This document shows positions 7,859 to 15,942 of a stretch of 64,000 bases of DNA, piece by piece. This DNA is from DASZUK01 sp035547695 (GTDB taxonomy: Bacteria; Actinomycetota; Acidimicrobiia; Acidimicrobiales; RAAP-2): NCBI GenBank assembly GCA_035547695.1, contig DASZUK010000004.1:6176-70175 (forward strand). The letters are read 5' to 3'. The notes beneath the pieces are model-generated. The model was not told where the DNA came from, ran no database searches, and worked only from the letters and a program-made list of their open reading frames with translations. The translations under genes were made by a program, and so were the position numbers. How positions within the stretch are numbered: position 1 is the stretch's first letter; the number at the start of each line of letters is the position of its first letter.

Positions 7859-8699
7859 ATGGCGAAGGGATCAGTTGCTCGGCGACCACGTCTTGCGAAG
7901 GATCATCCCTGTTCGGCGGCCTTTCTCGATGAATCTGGGGCCATCTCGGCCGATCGGTTTTTCTCCGTAGGGCTGCTCAAGATGGAGGAGCCAGCGAGAC
8001 TGTTGCGAAAGCTGCAAAAATTTCGGGGATAGAAAGCATTGGTACACGGAGATCAAGTTTTCGACAATCAGCTCAGCCAATACCGCCGCGTTGTACCAGG
8101 AGGTGCTCGACCTCTGCCTGGGAACCGGTTTGCTCGAGTTCTTCTGCTTCGTCGCCGACCGAAAAGTCGCAGACCCCGTTGCCAGGTTCAGTACCCAGTG
8201 GGATGCCTACGGGAAGCTGGCCGAGCAGCTCGTCGTAGCCGCGACCCATCCGGATGAACTGGTGTCCATCATGGCTGACAACTATTCGACCCCAGATCAC
8301 ATCTTGTTCGAAGAGGATCTCAAGGCATCTGTCAACCGGAGGCTTCGCCGGTTGGCAGTTGTCATGGTCTGTCGGCTTGACTCTCGTTCGTCGGATGGAT
8401 TGCAACTCGCCGATCTTCTTACCTCGGCGGCAACGTTCGAGTTTCGTGCCGAAGCTGGCTTGGCCTCCCACACAAGTCACAAGGGGATCGTGGCGAGCCA
8501 CCTGCGTGACATGCTTGGCGCCTCCACCTTTCTTTCCGGTTGGCGCAAGTCAACGCACAGCGTCCAGATTTACAAGGATGGGACGGCAACTACTAGGCAA
8601 CTACTACTGGAATCCCGCGTGCTCCGTGATCCAGACCTGCAACCCATACTGCGACCATGGTTGCGTTTCCATGGTTGCGTTTCTTTGGGCAGGGAGTAA
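7859..8699 (+). pseudogene. DUF3800 family protein, broken by a +1 frameshift
   Basis: From ATG 7859 the frame reads MAKGSVARRPRLAKDHPCS and then FLDESGA, the conserved acidic DUF3800 start, but stops at TAG 8030-8032. Removing one G from the GGGG run at 8025-8028 joins it to the next frame, which continues RKHWYTEIKF and ends at 8699 with SSDGLQLADLL, the DUF3800 C-terminal motif. The composite is about 280 residues, a normal length. DUF3800 proteins have an RNase H-like fold and are common in mobile and defence-related contexts. GC content is lower than the flanks, suggesting acquisition. A homopolymer sequencing error cannot be excluded. Confidence 0.8.
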
Positions 8700-8748
8700 C
8701 ATATTGCCATCGGGTGTGGACCCTCGGGGTCTTTAGCCCGTGGATTTA

Positions 8749-8780
8749 GGAATGGCTCGGCCTTCGTGCCGAGCCATTCC
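8749..8780. terminator. Perfect 12-bp stem-loop, bidirectional terminator
   Basis: GGAATGGCTCGG (8749-8760) pairs exactly with CCGAGCCATTCC (8769-8780) around an 8-nt loop. It sits between the convergent DUF3800 and SRAP genes. A smaller hairpin (GACCC/GGGTC, 8719-8731) followed by TTT precedes it. Confidence 0.75.
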
Positions 8781-8789
8781 GCGTCTGGT

Positions 8790-9566
8790 TCAGAACAGGG
8801 TGGCCGGCTCCGGGTCGGCGCCGACGGGGACGACCAGGGCGGGGTCGTCGTGGCGGACGTTGCCCACCCGTTGGTCGACGGGGTGGTGGACCAGGGTGCC
8901 GGCGGGGGGCGGCCGGAGCAGGCCGGCCAGCTCGTCGTGGTCGGCTACGGCGGGGTCGACCCAGAGGTCGACGAGGTCTCGGGCCAGCACCACCGGCATG
9001 CGGTCGTGGACGCCGTCCATGTCCTGGCTGGCGGTGGTGGTGATGACGGCGCAGGTCCGGACGGCCGGCCGCCCGGCGGCCTCCGGCCGGGGGTCGCGCC
9101 AGTCGGCCCACAGCCCGGCGAGGGCCAGCGGCTGGCTGTCGGCGCGTCGGAAGTAGTGCGGCCGGCGGCGGCTGCCGGGGCCCTTGCGCCACTCGTAGAA
9201 CCCGTCGGCCAGCACCACCGCCCGGTGCCGGTCGAAGGCGTCCCGGAACGACGACCGGGTGGCCACCGATTCGGCCCGGGCGTTGAACAGCCGGCTGCCC
9301 GGCGACGGGTCGGCCGCCCCGGCCGGGACGAGGCCCCAGCGGAACCGGTCGAGGACCAGCGGCAGCCGGGCCGGGCCGTCGCCGTCGGGGGACCCGACCG
9401 GCCGGCCGTCGGTCCCGGAGCCGCCGCCGAAGCGGAGGCCGAGGACGTCGGTGGTGGGGGCCACGTTCCAGCGCGGCGCCAGGTCGCCGGCGCCGGCGGC
9501 CAGCTCGGCGTCGAACAGCCGGGCCAGGGTGTCCGGCGGGGTGTACAGGGCGATCCGGCCGCACAT
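8790..9566 (-). CDS. yedK: SOS response-associated peptidase (SRAP/YedK/HMCES), abasic-site DNA crosslinker
   Basis: 258 residues, slightly longer than E. coli YedK because of a Gly/Pro-rich insertion around residues 48-68. Catalytic residues are all present: Cys2 after Met removal (MCGRIALYTP), Asn34 in WNVAPTT, Glu125 in DGFYEW and His187 in VHDRMPVVL. SRAP proteins covalently trap abasic sites in single-stranded DNA at replication forks. Cys2 must be the N-terminus, which fixes the start at 9566. TAGCCT lies 9 nt upstream, so the mRNA is probably leaderless or nearly so. Confidence 0.93.
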   Translation of the reverse strand: MCGRIALYTPPDTLARLFDAELAAGAGDLAPRWNVAPTTDVLGLRFGGGSGTDGRPVGSPDGDGPARLPLVLDRFRWGLVPAGAADPSPGSRLFNARAESVATRSSFRDAFDRHRAVVLADGFYEWRKGPGSRRRPHYFRRADSQPLALAGLWADWRDPRPEAAGRPAVRTCAVITTTASQDMDGVHDRMPVVLARDLVDLWVDPAVADHDELAGLLRPPPAGTLVHHPVDQRVGNVRHDDPALVVPVGADPEPATLF

Positions 9567-9575
9567 GGTGGGCTC

Positions 9576-9581
9576 AGGCTA
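9576..9581 (-). promoter_or_regulatory. -10 box TAGCCT of the SRAP gene
   Basis: Read on the minus strand, TAGCCT ends 9 nt before ATG 9566. It matches the TARCCT boxes in front of other leaderless-looking genes in this window. Confidence 0.4.
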
Positions 9582-9682
9582 ATGGTGGGCCGGGCTACGG
9601 GTTGGCCGCCGCCCGGGCCGCCAGCGCGGGGCGGCCAGCGTGGGCGGCCCAGCGCGGGCGGCCAGCGGGGCGGGCCGGAGAG

Positions 9683-10744
9683 TCAGCGGACCAGGCCGCG
9701 GCCGGTGATGAGGGGGAGGTCCAGGGCGGTGACGAGGCCGGCGGGGGCGGCGACGACGGCGGGGACGGCGTTGACCAGCCGCATGGCGGTGGCCTTGAGG
9801 CCGGCGGTGTTGTGGTCGCCGTCGGTGCCCAGCAACTGGAGGTCCAGGGTGTAGTGGGGTTCGCCGGTGACCACCACCCGGTAGCAGCCCTGGCCGGCCG
9901 GCTGCGGCCAGTCCGGGGCCAGGTCGTCACGGAGCCGGGTGACGTGCTCGAGGACCACCACCGGCCGGTCGTGCCAGATGCCGCGGACGCAGAAGTGGAG
10001 GCCGGCGGCGGTGCCGGCCGGGACCGGGCCGGCGTCGACGGTGAAGTCGTCGGGCGCCGGCACCCGCTCGTACCACTCGTCGATCCGGTCCAGCTCGATG
10101 CCGAGGCCGGCGGCAAGCTGCCGGACGACGCTGCCCCAGGCCATGGTGAGGACGCCGGGCTGCAGCAGCATGGGCACCTGGTCCATGGGCCGGGCGAACC
10201 CCATGATGTCGAACAGCACCATCGGCTGGTCGTAGGTGGCGTAGTTCAGCACCTCCAGGCACCGGACCTCTTCGATGCGCTCGCTGATCCCGGTGAGCAC
10301 CAGGGGCAGGACGTCGTTGGCGAAGCCGGGGTCGACGCCGTTGACGAAGAGGGAGGCCCCGCCGGCGGCCGCGGCCTCCCGGAGGGGGGCTGCCAACGGA
10401 TCGCCGGGGGCGGGGTACTGCAGGAACACCGGCCCGGACGACACCACGTTGACCCCGGCGCGGAGGAACCGCTCCAGGTCGCCCAGGGCCTCCATCAGCC
10501 GGTCGTCGGCCATGGCGGAGTGCACGATGCAGTCCGGCCGCAGCGCCAGCAGGGCGTCGGCGTCGGTGGTGGCCGCCACCCCGAGGTCGTGGTCGAGGCC
10601 GGCGAGGCGGCCGGCGTCCTGGCCGGCCTTGGCCGGGTTGGACACGAACAGGCCGACCAGTTCGATGTCGGGATGGGCGTCGATGCCGGCCAGGACGTGC
10701 CGACCGACGTTGCCGGTGCTCCAGGCCACCACTCGCAGGGCCAT
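9683..10744 (-). CDS. DapB-like NAD(P)H-dependent amine dehydrogenase family protein
   Basis: 353 residues. The N-terminus MALRVVAWSTGNVGRHVL is a Rossmann NAD(P)-binding loop, followed by a dinucleotide-domain pattern like dihydrodipicolinate reductase and diaminopimelate dehydrogenase. This actinobacterial group is annotated as an NAD(P)H-dependent amine dehydrogenase family and often neighbours lipid or steroid catabolic genes; the true substrate is unknown. The ATG at 10744 is preceded by GGAGGAGG. It follows the SDR gene by 25 bp on the same strand, so the two form an operon. Confidence 0.75.
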   Translation of the reverse strand: MALRVVAWSTGNVGRHVLAGIDAHPDIELVGLFVSNPAKAGQDAGRLAGLDHDLGVAATTDADALLALRPDCIVHSAMADDRLMEALGDLERFLRAGVNVVSSGPVFLQYPAPGDPLAAPLREAAAAGGASLFVNGVDPGFANDVLPLVLTGISERIEEVRCLEVLNYATYDQPMVLFDIMGFARPMDQVPMLLQPGVLTMAWGSVVRQLAAGLGIELDRIDEWYERVPAPDDFTVDAGPVPAGTAAGLHFCVRGIWHDRPVVVLEHVTRLRDDLAPDWPQPAGQGCYRVVVTGEPHYTLDLQLLGTDGDHNTAGLKATAMRLVNAVPAVVAAPAGLVTALDLPLITGRGLVR

Positions 10745-10769
10745 GGGTCCTCCTCCTCGGGGTGGGGGA

Positions 10770-11558
10770 CTACAGGTCGGGCAGACCGAAGTCCAGGTTG
10801 GGCACGTCCAGGCCGCCGTCGGCCTCCAGCACCTTGCCGGTCACGAACGACCCGGCGTCCGACGCCAGGAACAGGACGGCGGCGGCGATCTCGGTGGGGT
10901 CGGCGATCCGCCGCAGCGGGGTGGCCTGCTCCATGGTGGTCCGCAGCTCGTCGCTCTGCAGCACGATGTCCAGCGCGGAGGTCGCCGTGGACCCCACCCC
11001 GACGGCGTTGACCCGGATGCGGGGGGCCAGGTCCTTGGCGGCCAGCCGGGTGTAGTGGGTCAGGGCGGCCTTGACGGTTCCGTAGGCCAGGTAGCCGCGG
11101 CCGGCGGCGCGGCCCATGACCGACGAGATGTTGACGACGGACCCGCCGCCGCCGGCCAGCATGACCGGCACGGCGGCCCGCACCAGGGCGTGGGCGGTGG
11201 CCACGTTGAAGTGGAACGCCTCCTCCAGGAACCTCGGGGAGGTGTCCAGGAGGGGCCGCGGCATGGTGCCGCCGACGTTGTTGACCAGCACGTCGACGCG
11301 GCCGAACGCCTGCTGGGCGGCACCGGCCAGGCCGGCCACGGCGTCCAGGTCGTTGAGGTCGGCGGCCACCACCAGGGCCCGCCGGCCGGCGGCCTCCACC
11401 TGGCCGGCCACCGCCCGTAGCTGCTCGTCGGTCCGGGCGGCCAGCACCACGTCGGCACCGGCTTCGGCCAGGGCCACCGCCGAGGCCGCCCCGATGCCGC
11501 GGCCGGCGCCGGTCACGATGGCCACCCGGTCGGTCAGGTGGAACCGGTCAAGGATCAT
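10770..11558 (-). CDS. SDR-family NAD(P)-dependent oxidoreductase
   Basis: 262 residues, classical short-chain dehydrogenase. Cofactor loop TGAGRGIG (residues 16-23), NNVG (93-96), catalytic Ser in NISS (about 145-146), Tyr159 and Lys163 (YGTVK), and the C-terminal TGKVLEADGG segment are all in place. Likely oxidises or reduces a hydroxy/keto group on a lipid or steroid-like substrate (inference from family and context). ATG 11558 has GGGAGGT upstream. It heads the operon with the DapB-like reductase and has a KstR-like inverted repeat upstream. Confidence 0.9.
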   Translation of the reverse strand: MILDRFHLTDRVAIVTGAGRGIGAASAVALAEAGADVVLAARTDEQLRAVAGQVEAAGRRALVVAADLNDLDAVAGLAGAAQQAFGRVDVLVNNVGGTMPRPLLDTSPRFLEEAFHFNVATAHALVRAAVPVMLAGGGGSVVNISSVMGRAAGRGYLAYGTVKAALTHYTRLAAKDLAPRIRVNAVGVGSTATSALDIVLQSDELRTTMEQATPLRRIADPTEIAAAVLFLASDAGSFVTGKVLEADGGLDVPNLDFGLPDL

Positions 11559-11595
11559 CCGTCGTACCTCCCCGGCGGACTGTACCCCTGTTTTG

Positions 11596-11605
11596 GAACA
11601 CGTTC
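11596..11605. promoter_or_regulatory. Inverted repeat GAAC-AC-GTTC, KstR-like operator candidate
   Basis: GAACACGTTC lies 38 bp upstream of the SDR start. Its core AAC-NN-GTT is that of the TetR-family cholesterol regulator KstR, though the outer bases match only partly. It could control the SDR/reductase operon. Confidence 0.4.
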
Positions 11606-11666
11606 TCGTCTGGAGCCGACGAGTGGGCTGGCCCGGGGGGCGGATCGACGTGGTGGTCGCCCGGGG

Positions 11667-13169
11667 CTACACCGCCCCGGCCAGCAGCCGGTCCTGGCGG
11701 TCGGCCTCGGAGCGGACACCCTTCCAACCGAGGGCCAGGTACAGCAGCGCGGCCACGCCCATGCCCATGTAGATGCTGAAGTCGGCCCCGTAGCCGTAGG
11801 CGTCCCGGGTGGCGTAGGTGATCGGGTTCAGCCACTGCGGCAGGGAGAACGTGGCGGACAGCGCGGAGATGGCGGCGTACATGCCGACCACCTGGGCGAC
11901 GATGGCGGCCCAGTGCACCCCGCCGTTCCGGTAGTACAGGCCGCCACGGTCGGTCCGCTGTAGCTCGGCCGGCACGTACCGGGTCCGGCGCATGAACCAG
12001 TCCACCAGGTAGATGGCCGCCCAGGGGGCGATCCAGACGATGACGAGGTCGACGAAGTCCTCCAGGTAGGTGTTGAACGACGAGTTGAACACGGCGTACA
12101 GGGTGATCAGGAAGGCGATGGCGCAGTCGATCAGGACGGCCTGGTACCGCTTCACCTTCAGGCCCAGGGCCTGGAGGGTGACCCCGGACGAGTACAGGTC
12201 CAGGCTGTTGATGGCGAACAACTGCAGGATGCAGAAGATGAGGAACACGTCCACGAACCAGGCCGGGATGACGCTCTGGTGGGCGAACGGGTACAACGCT
12301 CCGACCCCGTGGTTGGCGGCGCCGATGCCGGTGAGGAAGGTGCCGACGGTGGCTCCCAGGGTCATGATCAGGATCTCCGGCACCGCGGTCCCCAGGAACA
12401 CCCAGCCGACGATGGCTTTGCGGGAGGTGTCCGGCTTGCAGTACCGGCTGTAGTCGTTGCCGCACTCCGCCCAGCCCAGCCCGGCCAGGGTGATGGTGAA
12501 CGCCAGCCCCTCCAGCCAGGTCTGCCAGTCCGCCGCGGCCTTCACCCCGTGCACTGTGGTGTGGGGGACCGCGAAGCCGAGCAGGACGGCGAACAGCACC
12601 AGGAACGGGATGACCAGGACCCGCAGGGTCTTGACGATGGTGGCGTAGCCCAGGAACGGCAGCACCCCCTGGACCAGGATGGCCAGGACCACGAACACGA
12701 TCTTGGACGGGTCCCCCGGCGAGAACCCGGCCTTCACCGTCAGCACCATGGCCGCGCCGACGATGAGGATCAGCCCCTCGATCTCGAACCCGATCAGGGT
12801 GGCCCAGTTGAACAGGGAGATCAGCCGGGACCCGTTCGGGCCGAAGCTGGCCCGGTTGATGGCGAACACCGTCGTGCCCGTCTGGGGACCCTGCAGGCTG
12901 CACAGCCCCAACAGGAAGTAGGACAGGTTGCCGACCACGATGACCACCACCGCCTGGGCGAAGGTGAACCCGAAGGTCATCAGGATGGCGCCGTAGATGA
13001 AGTACTCGATCTGGACGCTGGCCCCGGCCCACATCGCACCGACGTCGCGGGGCCTGGCCCACCGCTCGGAGACCGGGATGAAGTCGGTCCCGTGCTGCTC
13101 GATGTGGAACGCCTGGTCCCCCAGCGGGAGCCCGTCCGCACCGACGGTGGTCTCAGATGCGATGGCCAC
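11667..13169 (-). CDS. NCS1-family nucleobase:cation symporter (cytosine/purine/allantoin permease type)
   Basis: About 500 residues with 12 predicted membrane segments. Diagnostic NCS1 stretches include MWAGASVQIEYFIYG, GLGWAECGNDYSRYC and the extended WIAPWAAIYLVDWFM near the C-terminus. Members import cytosine, purines, thiamine precursors, hydantoins or allantoin with a cation. The start is taken at GTG 13169 because GGAGGG lies six bases upstream and VAIASETTVGADGLPL is a sensible N-terminus; the frame is open to 13271 but that extra part is not transporter-like. Possible functional link to the ureide operon at 41.6-50.9 kb is inference. Confidence 0.88.
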   Translation of the reverse strand: MAIASETTVGADGLPLGDQAFHIEQHGTDFIPVSERWARPRDVGAMWAGASVQIEYFIYGAILMTFGFTFAQAVVVIVVGNLSYFLLGLCSLQGPQTGTTVFAINRASFGPNGSRLISLFNWATLIGFEIEGLILIVGAAMVLTVKAGFSPGDPSKIVFVVLAILVQGVLPFLGYATIVKTLRVLVIPFLVLFAVLLGFAVPHTTVHGVKAAADWQTWLEGLAFTITLAGLGWAECGNDYSRYCKPDTSRKAIVGWVFLGTAVPEILIMTLGATVGTFLTGIGAANHGVGALYPFAHQSVIPAWFVDVFLIFCILQLFAINSLDLYSSGVTLQALGLKVKRYQAVLIDCAIAFLITLYAVFNSSFNTYLEDFVDLVIVWIAPWAAIYLVDWFMRRTRYVPAELQRTDRGGLYYRNGGVHWAAIVAQVVGMYAAISALSATFSLPQWLNPITYATRDAYGYGADFSIYMGMGVAALLYLALGWKGVRSEADRQDRLLAGAV

Positions 13170-13224
13170 GTGCCCTCCGATCGCCCGTTGTCTGGCTGCC
13201 CGTGCGACGCCGTCGGTGGCGCAC

Positions 13225-13240
13225 TGCCCGGAGTCGGGCA
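13225..13240. other. Short stem-loop upstream of the NCS1 permease
   Basis: TGCCCG (13225-13230) pairs with CGGGCA (13235-13240) around a 4-nt loop, in the 183-bp gap between the esterase-like gene and the permease. It may be a weak terminator or leader structure; nothing else is recognisable there except the tandem repeat at its other end. Confidence 0.3.
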
Positions 13241-13300
13241 ACACCATGCGTGCTCCGCCGCGTGACGTCAAGCCAACGTGGGTGAACGCCGGGCCACCGG

Positions 13301-13364
13301 CCGGCCCGTCGGCCCGTCGGTCAGCCGGCCCGTCGGCCCGTCGGTCAGTCGGTCAGCCGGTCAG
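13301..13364. repeat. 24-bp tandem repeat, two full copies plus a partial
   Basis: Copies at 13301-13324 and 13325-13348 are identical and built from CGGCCCGT and CGGTCAG blocks; a shorter run follows to 13364. The repeat overlaps the stop codon of the esterase-like gene, so slippage could extend or shorten its C-terminus. Confidence 0.7.
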
Positions 13365-15440
13365 GTCCCCGCCGGTGACCGGGGTGGTGCACGGCCGGCG
13401 GCCGCACACGTTCGGTACCGTCCCGGTCAACTGGAACCGGTTCAACTGGTACTGGGCCGCCGGCACCTCCCGGGGGACCGTCTGGTGCGGGTCGGTGCCC
13501 GCCGTCGGCGGCTCGTCGGTGGCCGGCGGCGCCGGCACGCCGGGGTCCCAGACGTACAGGGCGGCCCTGCCCCGGTACGGGTCCTTCCTGATCGGGCGCA
13601 GCCCCCAGAACAGGTGGCCGGGGAACCGGCCGGGGGCCAGCGCCGGCAGGTGCACCGCCGCCCCGATGGTCCGGGCCTCGGCGACGGTGGTGACGTTGGA
13701 CACCTGGTGGTCACCGAACCCCATCTGCAGCAGCACCTGGTGCCGCGGCGTCCCCGGCAGCCCGCCGGTCATCTGCTCGGCGTAGCCGTCGGTCTCCCCG
13801 CGGTCCCACTGCATCTGGAGCAGGTCGAAGATGACCTGGCGGTTGGCCGGTCCGGGGTAGGCCGGTTGGAACAGGTCGTTGAACGCCACGAAGTCCGAGC
13901 TGCGGTCCAGCAGGACGGCGTAGTCCATGGACGGCACCCCGAGCACCGCCCGGCGGAACACGGTGGAGATGGCGGTCAGCGCGCCGCCGGCCAGGCTGCC
14001 CTCGCTGTTGCCGTAGTAGGTCAGCGGCGACGACGTGTCGACGAGGGCGGCCCCTGTTGTCCGGAACGCCGGGTCCGACGCCAGGCCCCCCACGGCGGTC
14101 ATCAGCCGGCCCAGGTACAGGGCGTCGATCAGCGACTGCGTCAGGTGGTCCGGCAGGGTGGTGAAGTTGGACAGGTCCGCCAGCAGGGCGGCGTCGGCCA
14201 GCTCGTCGTTCCCTGTCAGCCCCATCCAGTCGGTGGCGCACAGCACCATGTCGTAGCGGTCGGCCATGACCGACACGTTCTCGTCGCCGATCTTGGCGGC
14301 CACGTTGAACAGGCCCACCCCGTAGAGGACCGGACGTGCCGGGTGGGCCGCCGTGGCCGAACGGGGGACCAGGCAGCTAAAGGCGGCCTGTTGGACGTTG
14401 CCCGGCAACTGCTGCGGCAGCCCTGTCGGCCCCAGGTTCAGCGTCGACCCGTACGGGCCGCCGGGCTGGTCCAGGAAGCTGGGCACCGTGAAGGTGCCGT
14501 CGACCTGCCGGCTGTCGCTGCCGTCCTGGGCCGTCGTGAAGTCGGTGACCGCGGTCACCGCGAAGGAAGGGGCGCCGCCGTGTAACTGGGCCATGGCCAC
14601 GTCGCGCATGTGGACGGCGTACCCGGTCAGGTTCCGGGTGCTGATGACGGTGAAGTCCCAGGCCACCGTCAACGACCCGGTGGGGACGTGGCGGCGGTGC
14701 AGCCAGGACACCAGGGCCCGTTCGTGGTCGAGGAACGCCGCCGTCACCCCCTGCGGGGCTGGCCGCCGGCCCAGGACGGCGGCGAACGCCGGCCCCGGGG
14801 CGACGGGCGCCCCTTTGGCCGTCCGCACCCCGGTCAGGGCCACCGCGATGCGGTGCCCCTCCGGCAGGTTGGCGGCCGGGTGGACCATCAGCAGCCGGGT
14901 GGCCGGATCGCCGTCCCGGGCGTCCAGCTCCGCCCAGTACGCCAGCCGCTTCCCGGTGGCCTCGTCCACCAGCACCACCCCGGCCCGCCGGCGCAGCGAT
15001 GTGCCGACGTGGCCGGCGTCGGGGATGCCCGACCTGGCCAGGTCGATGCCGGCGACGTGCACCAGGACGGTGCTGCCGGGGCTGAACCCGTCGTTGCGGC
15101 CGTACGCCGCCGGTGTGATGTGCAGGCCGACCACGTTGGTGGGCATGGCGGCCTTCGGGAACGCCACCTGCCGGCCCGACGGCATCGACCGGTCCACCAC
15201 CGTGTAGTAGTCGCTCGGGAACGGCACCATGCAGGTCGACCCGCCCAGCGGGTCGCAGTCCGACGCCCCGGCCACCGACGCGCCCCAGTCGGTGCTCGGT
15301 GGTGCCGTCGGGCCCCGGCGGGTGGCGGCACCGGCGGCGGTGGGGGCGACCACCGGTGCCAGCAACGCCGCCGCCCCGACGGTGGCCGCGACGAGGACCG
15401 TGGCCAGGTGGCCGGCCGGCCGCCTCCCGGCCGGCCTCAT
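13353..15440 (-). CDS. Secreted alpha/beta-hydrolase-fold esterase/lipase-like protein
   Basis: 695 residues. A signal peptide is visible: a basic start MRPAGRRPAG, a hydrophobic core and AAGAAT near residue 40. The N-terminal half resembles the beta-rich domain of large extracellular lipases (FPSDYYTVVD, then LLMVHPAANLPEGHRIAVAL). The catalytic nucleophile elbow is YYGNSEGSLAGG (G-N-S-E-G). Probably an exported esterase or lipase; substrate unknown. The start ATG overlaps the stop of the NTF2-like gene by 4 bp (ATGA), indicating translational coupling. A 24-bp repeat array touches its 3-prime end. Confidence 0.75.
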   Translation of the reverse strand: MRPAGRRPAGHLATVLVAATVGAAALLAPVVAPTAAGAATRRGPTAPPSTDWGASVAGASDCDPLGGSTCMVPFPSDYYTVVDRSMPSGRQVAFPKAAMPTNVVGLHITPAAYGRNDGFSPGSTVLVHVAGIDLARSGIPDAGHVGTSLRRRAGVVLVDEATGKRLAYWAELDARDGDPATRLLMVHPAANLPEGHRIAVALTGVRTAKGAPVAPGPAFAAVLGRRPAPQGVTAAFLDHERALVSWLHRRHVPTGSLTVAWDFTVISTRNLTGYAVHMRDVAMAQLHGGAPSFAVTAVTDFTTAQDGSDSRQVDGTFTVPSFLDQPGGPYGSTLNLGPTGLPQQLPGNVQQAAFSCLVPRSATAAHPARPVLYGVGLFNVAAKIGDENVSVMADRYDMVLCATDWMGLTGNDELADAALLADLSNFTTLPDHLTQSLIDALYLGRLMTAVGGLASDPAFRTTGAALVDTSSPLTYYGNSEGSLAGGALTAISTVFRRAVLGVPSMDYAVLLDRSSDFVAFNDLFQPAYPGPANRQVIFDLLQMQWDRGETDGYAEQMTGGLPGTPRHQVLLQMGFGDHQVSNVTTVAEARTIGAAVHLPALAPGRFPGHLFWGLRPIRKDPYRGRAALYVWDPGVPAPPATDEPPTAGTDPHQTVPREVPAAQYQLNRFQLTGTVPNVCGRRPCTTPVTGGDLTG

Positions 15441-15886
15441 CGGAGGTCGAACAGCGTGTGGTGACCGACGTCGCCGACCAGGTCGACGACCATGTGCCGG
15501 TGCCGGAACCGCCAGGTTCCCTCGGCCCGGTCGAACCGGTCGCGGTACCGGCCGGCGACGATGGGCTGCAGGGCCAGCCGGTCGGGGACGGCCTGGAGGA
15601 CGGTGAAGTACGACCGGGCGGTGGCCGTGCCGGCCGGCTCGTCCACGGTGACGACGACGTTGGTCATGACGTGCTTGGTCCTCGGGGTGCCGTCGTCGTA
15701 GCGGCGGGTGCTGGCCTCGTACATGGCCCGCACCTCGTCACGACCGTGGCGGACCTGGTCGAACCCCTCGAAGGTGACGTCGGCGTCGGCGAACAGGTCG
15801 GCCACCCCGTCGAAGTCGCCGGCGTCGATCCGGTCGGCGTAGGTGAACAGCAGGTCCGTGATCTGTTCCCGGTCGGAGGCCCCCAC
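15437..15886 (-). CDS. SnoaL/NTF2-like fold protein
   Basis: 149 residues from GTG 15886. The start SDREQITDLLFTYADRID and the pattern of ADADVTFEG, RHGRDEVRAMY and WRFRHRHMVVDLVG are those of SnoaL-like_4 proteins, cone-shaped folds used as isomerases, dehydratases or binding proteins for polycyclic or aromatic substrates. The stop overlaps the start of the secreted esterase-like gene by 4 bp, so the two products are made together although one is cytosolic and the other exported. It follows the FAD oxidase by 56 bp on the same strand. Confidence 0.8.
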   Translation of the reverse strand: MGASDREQITDLLFTYADRIDAGDFDGVADLFADADVTFEGFDQVRHGRDEVRAMYEASTRRYDDGTPRTKHVMTNVVVTVDEPAGTATARSYFTVLQAVPDRLALQPIVAGRYRDRFDRAEGTWRFRHRHMVVDLVGDVGHHTLFDLR

Positions 15887-15942
15887 GGGGCGAGTGTACG
15901 GCCGCGCCGGCCGCCGCCTATGGTCGGGGCTCCGCCGGCGGG

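Noticed and set aside
13170..13271. N-terminal extension of the NCS1 permease
   Set aside because: The extra 34 codons lie upstream of a good ribosome-binding site and GTG and do not look like a transporter N-terminus.
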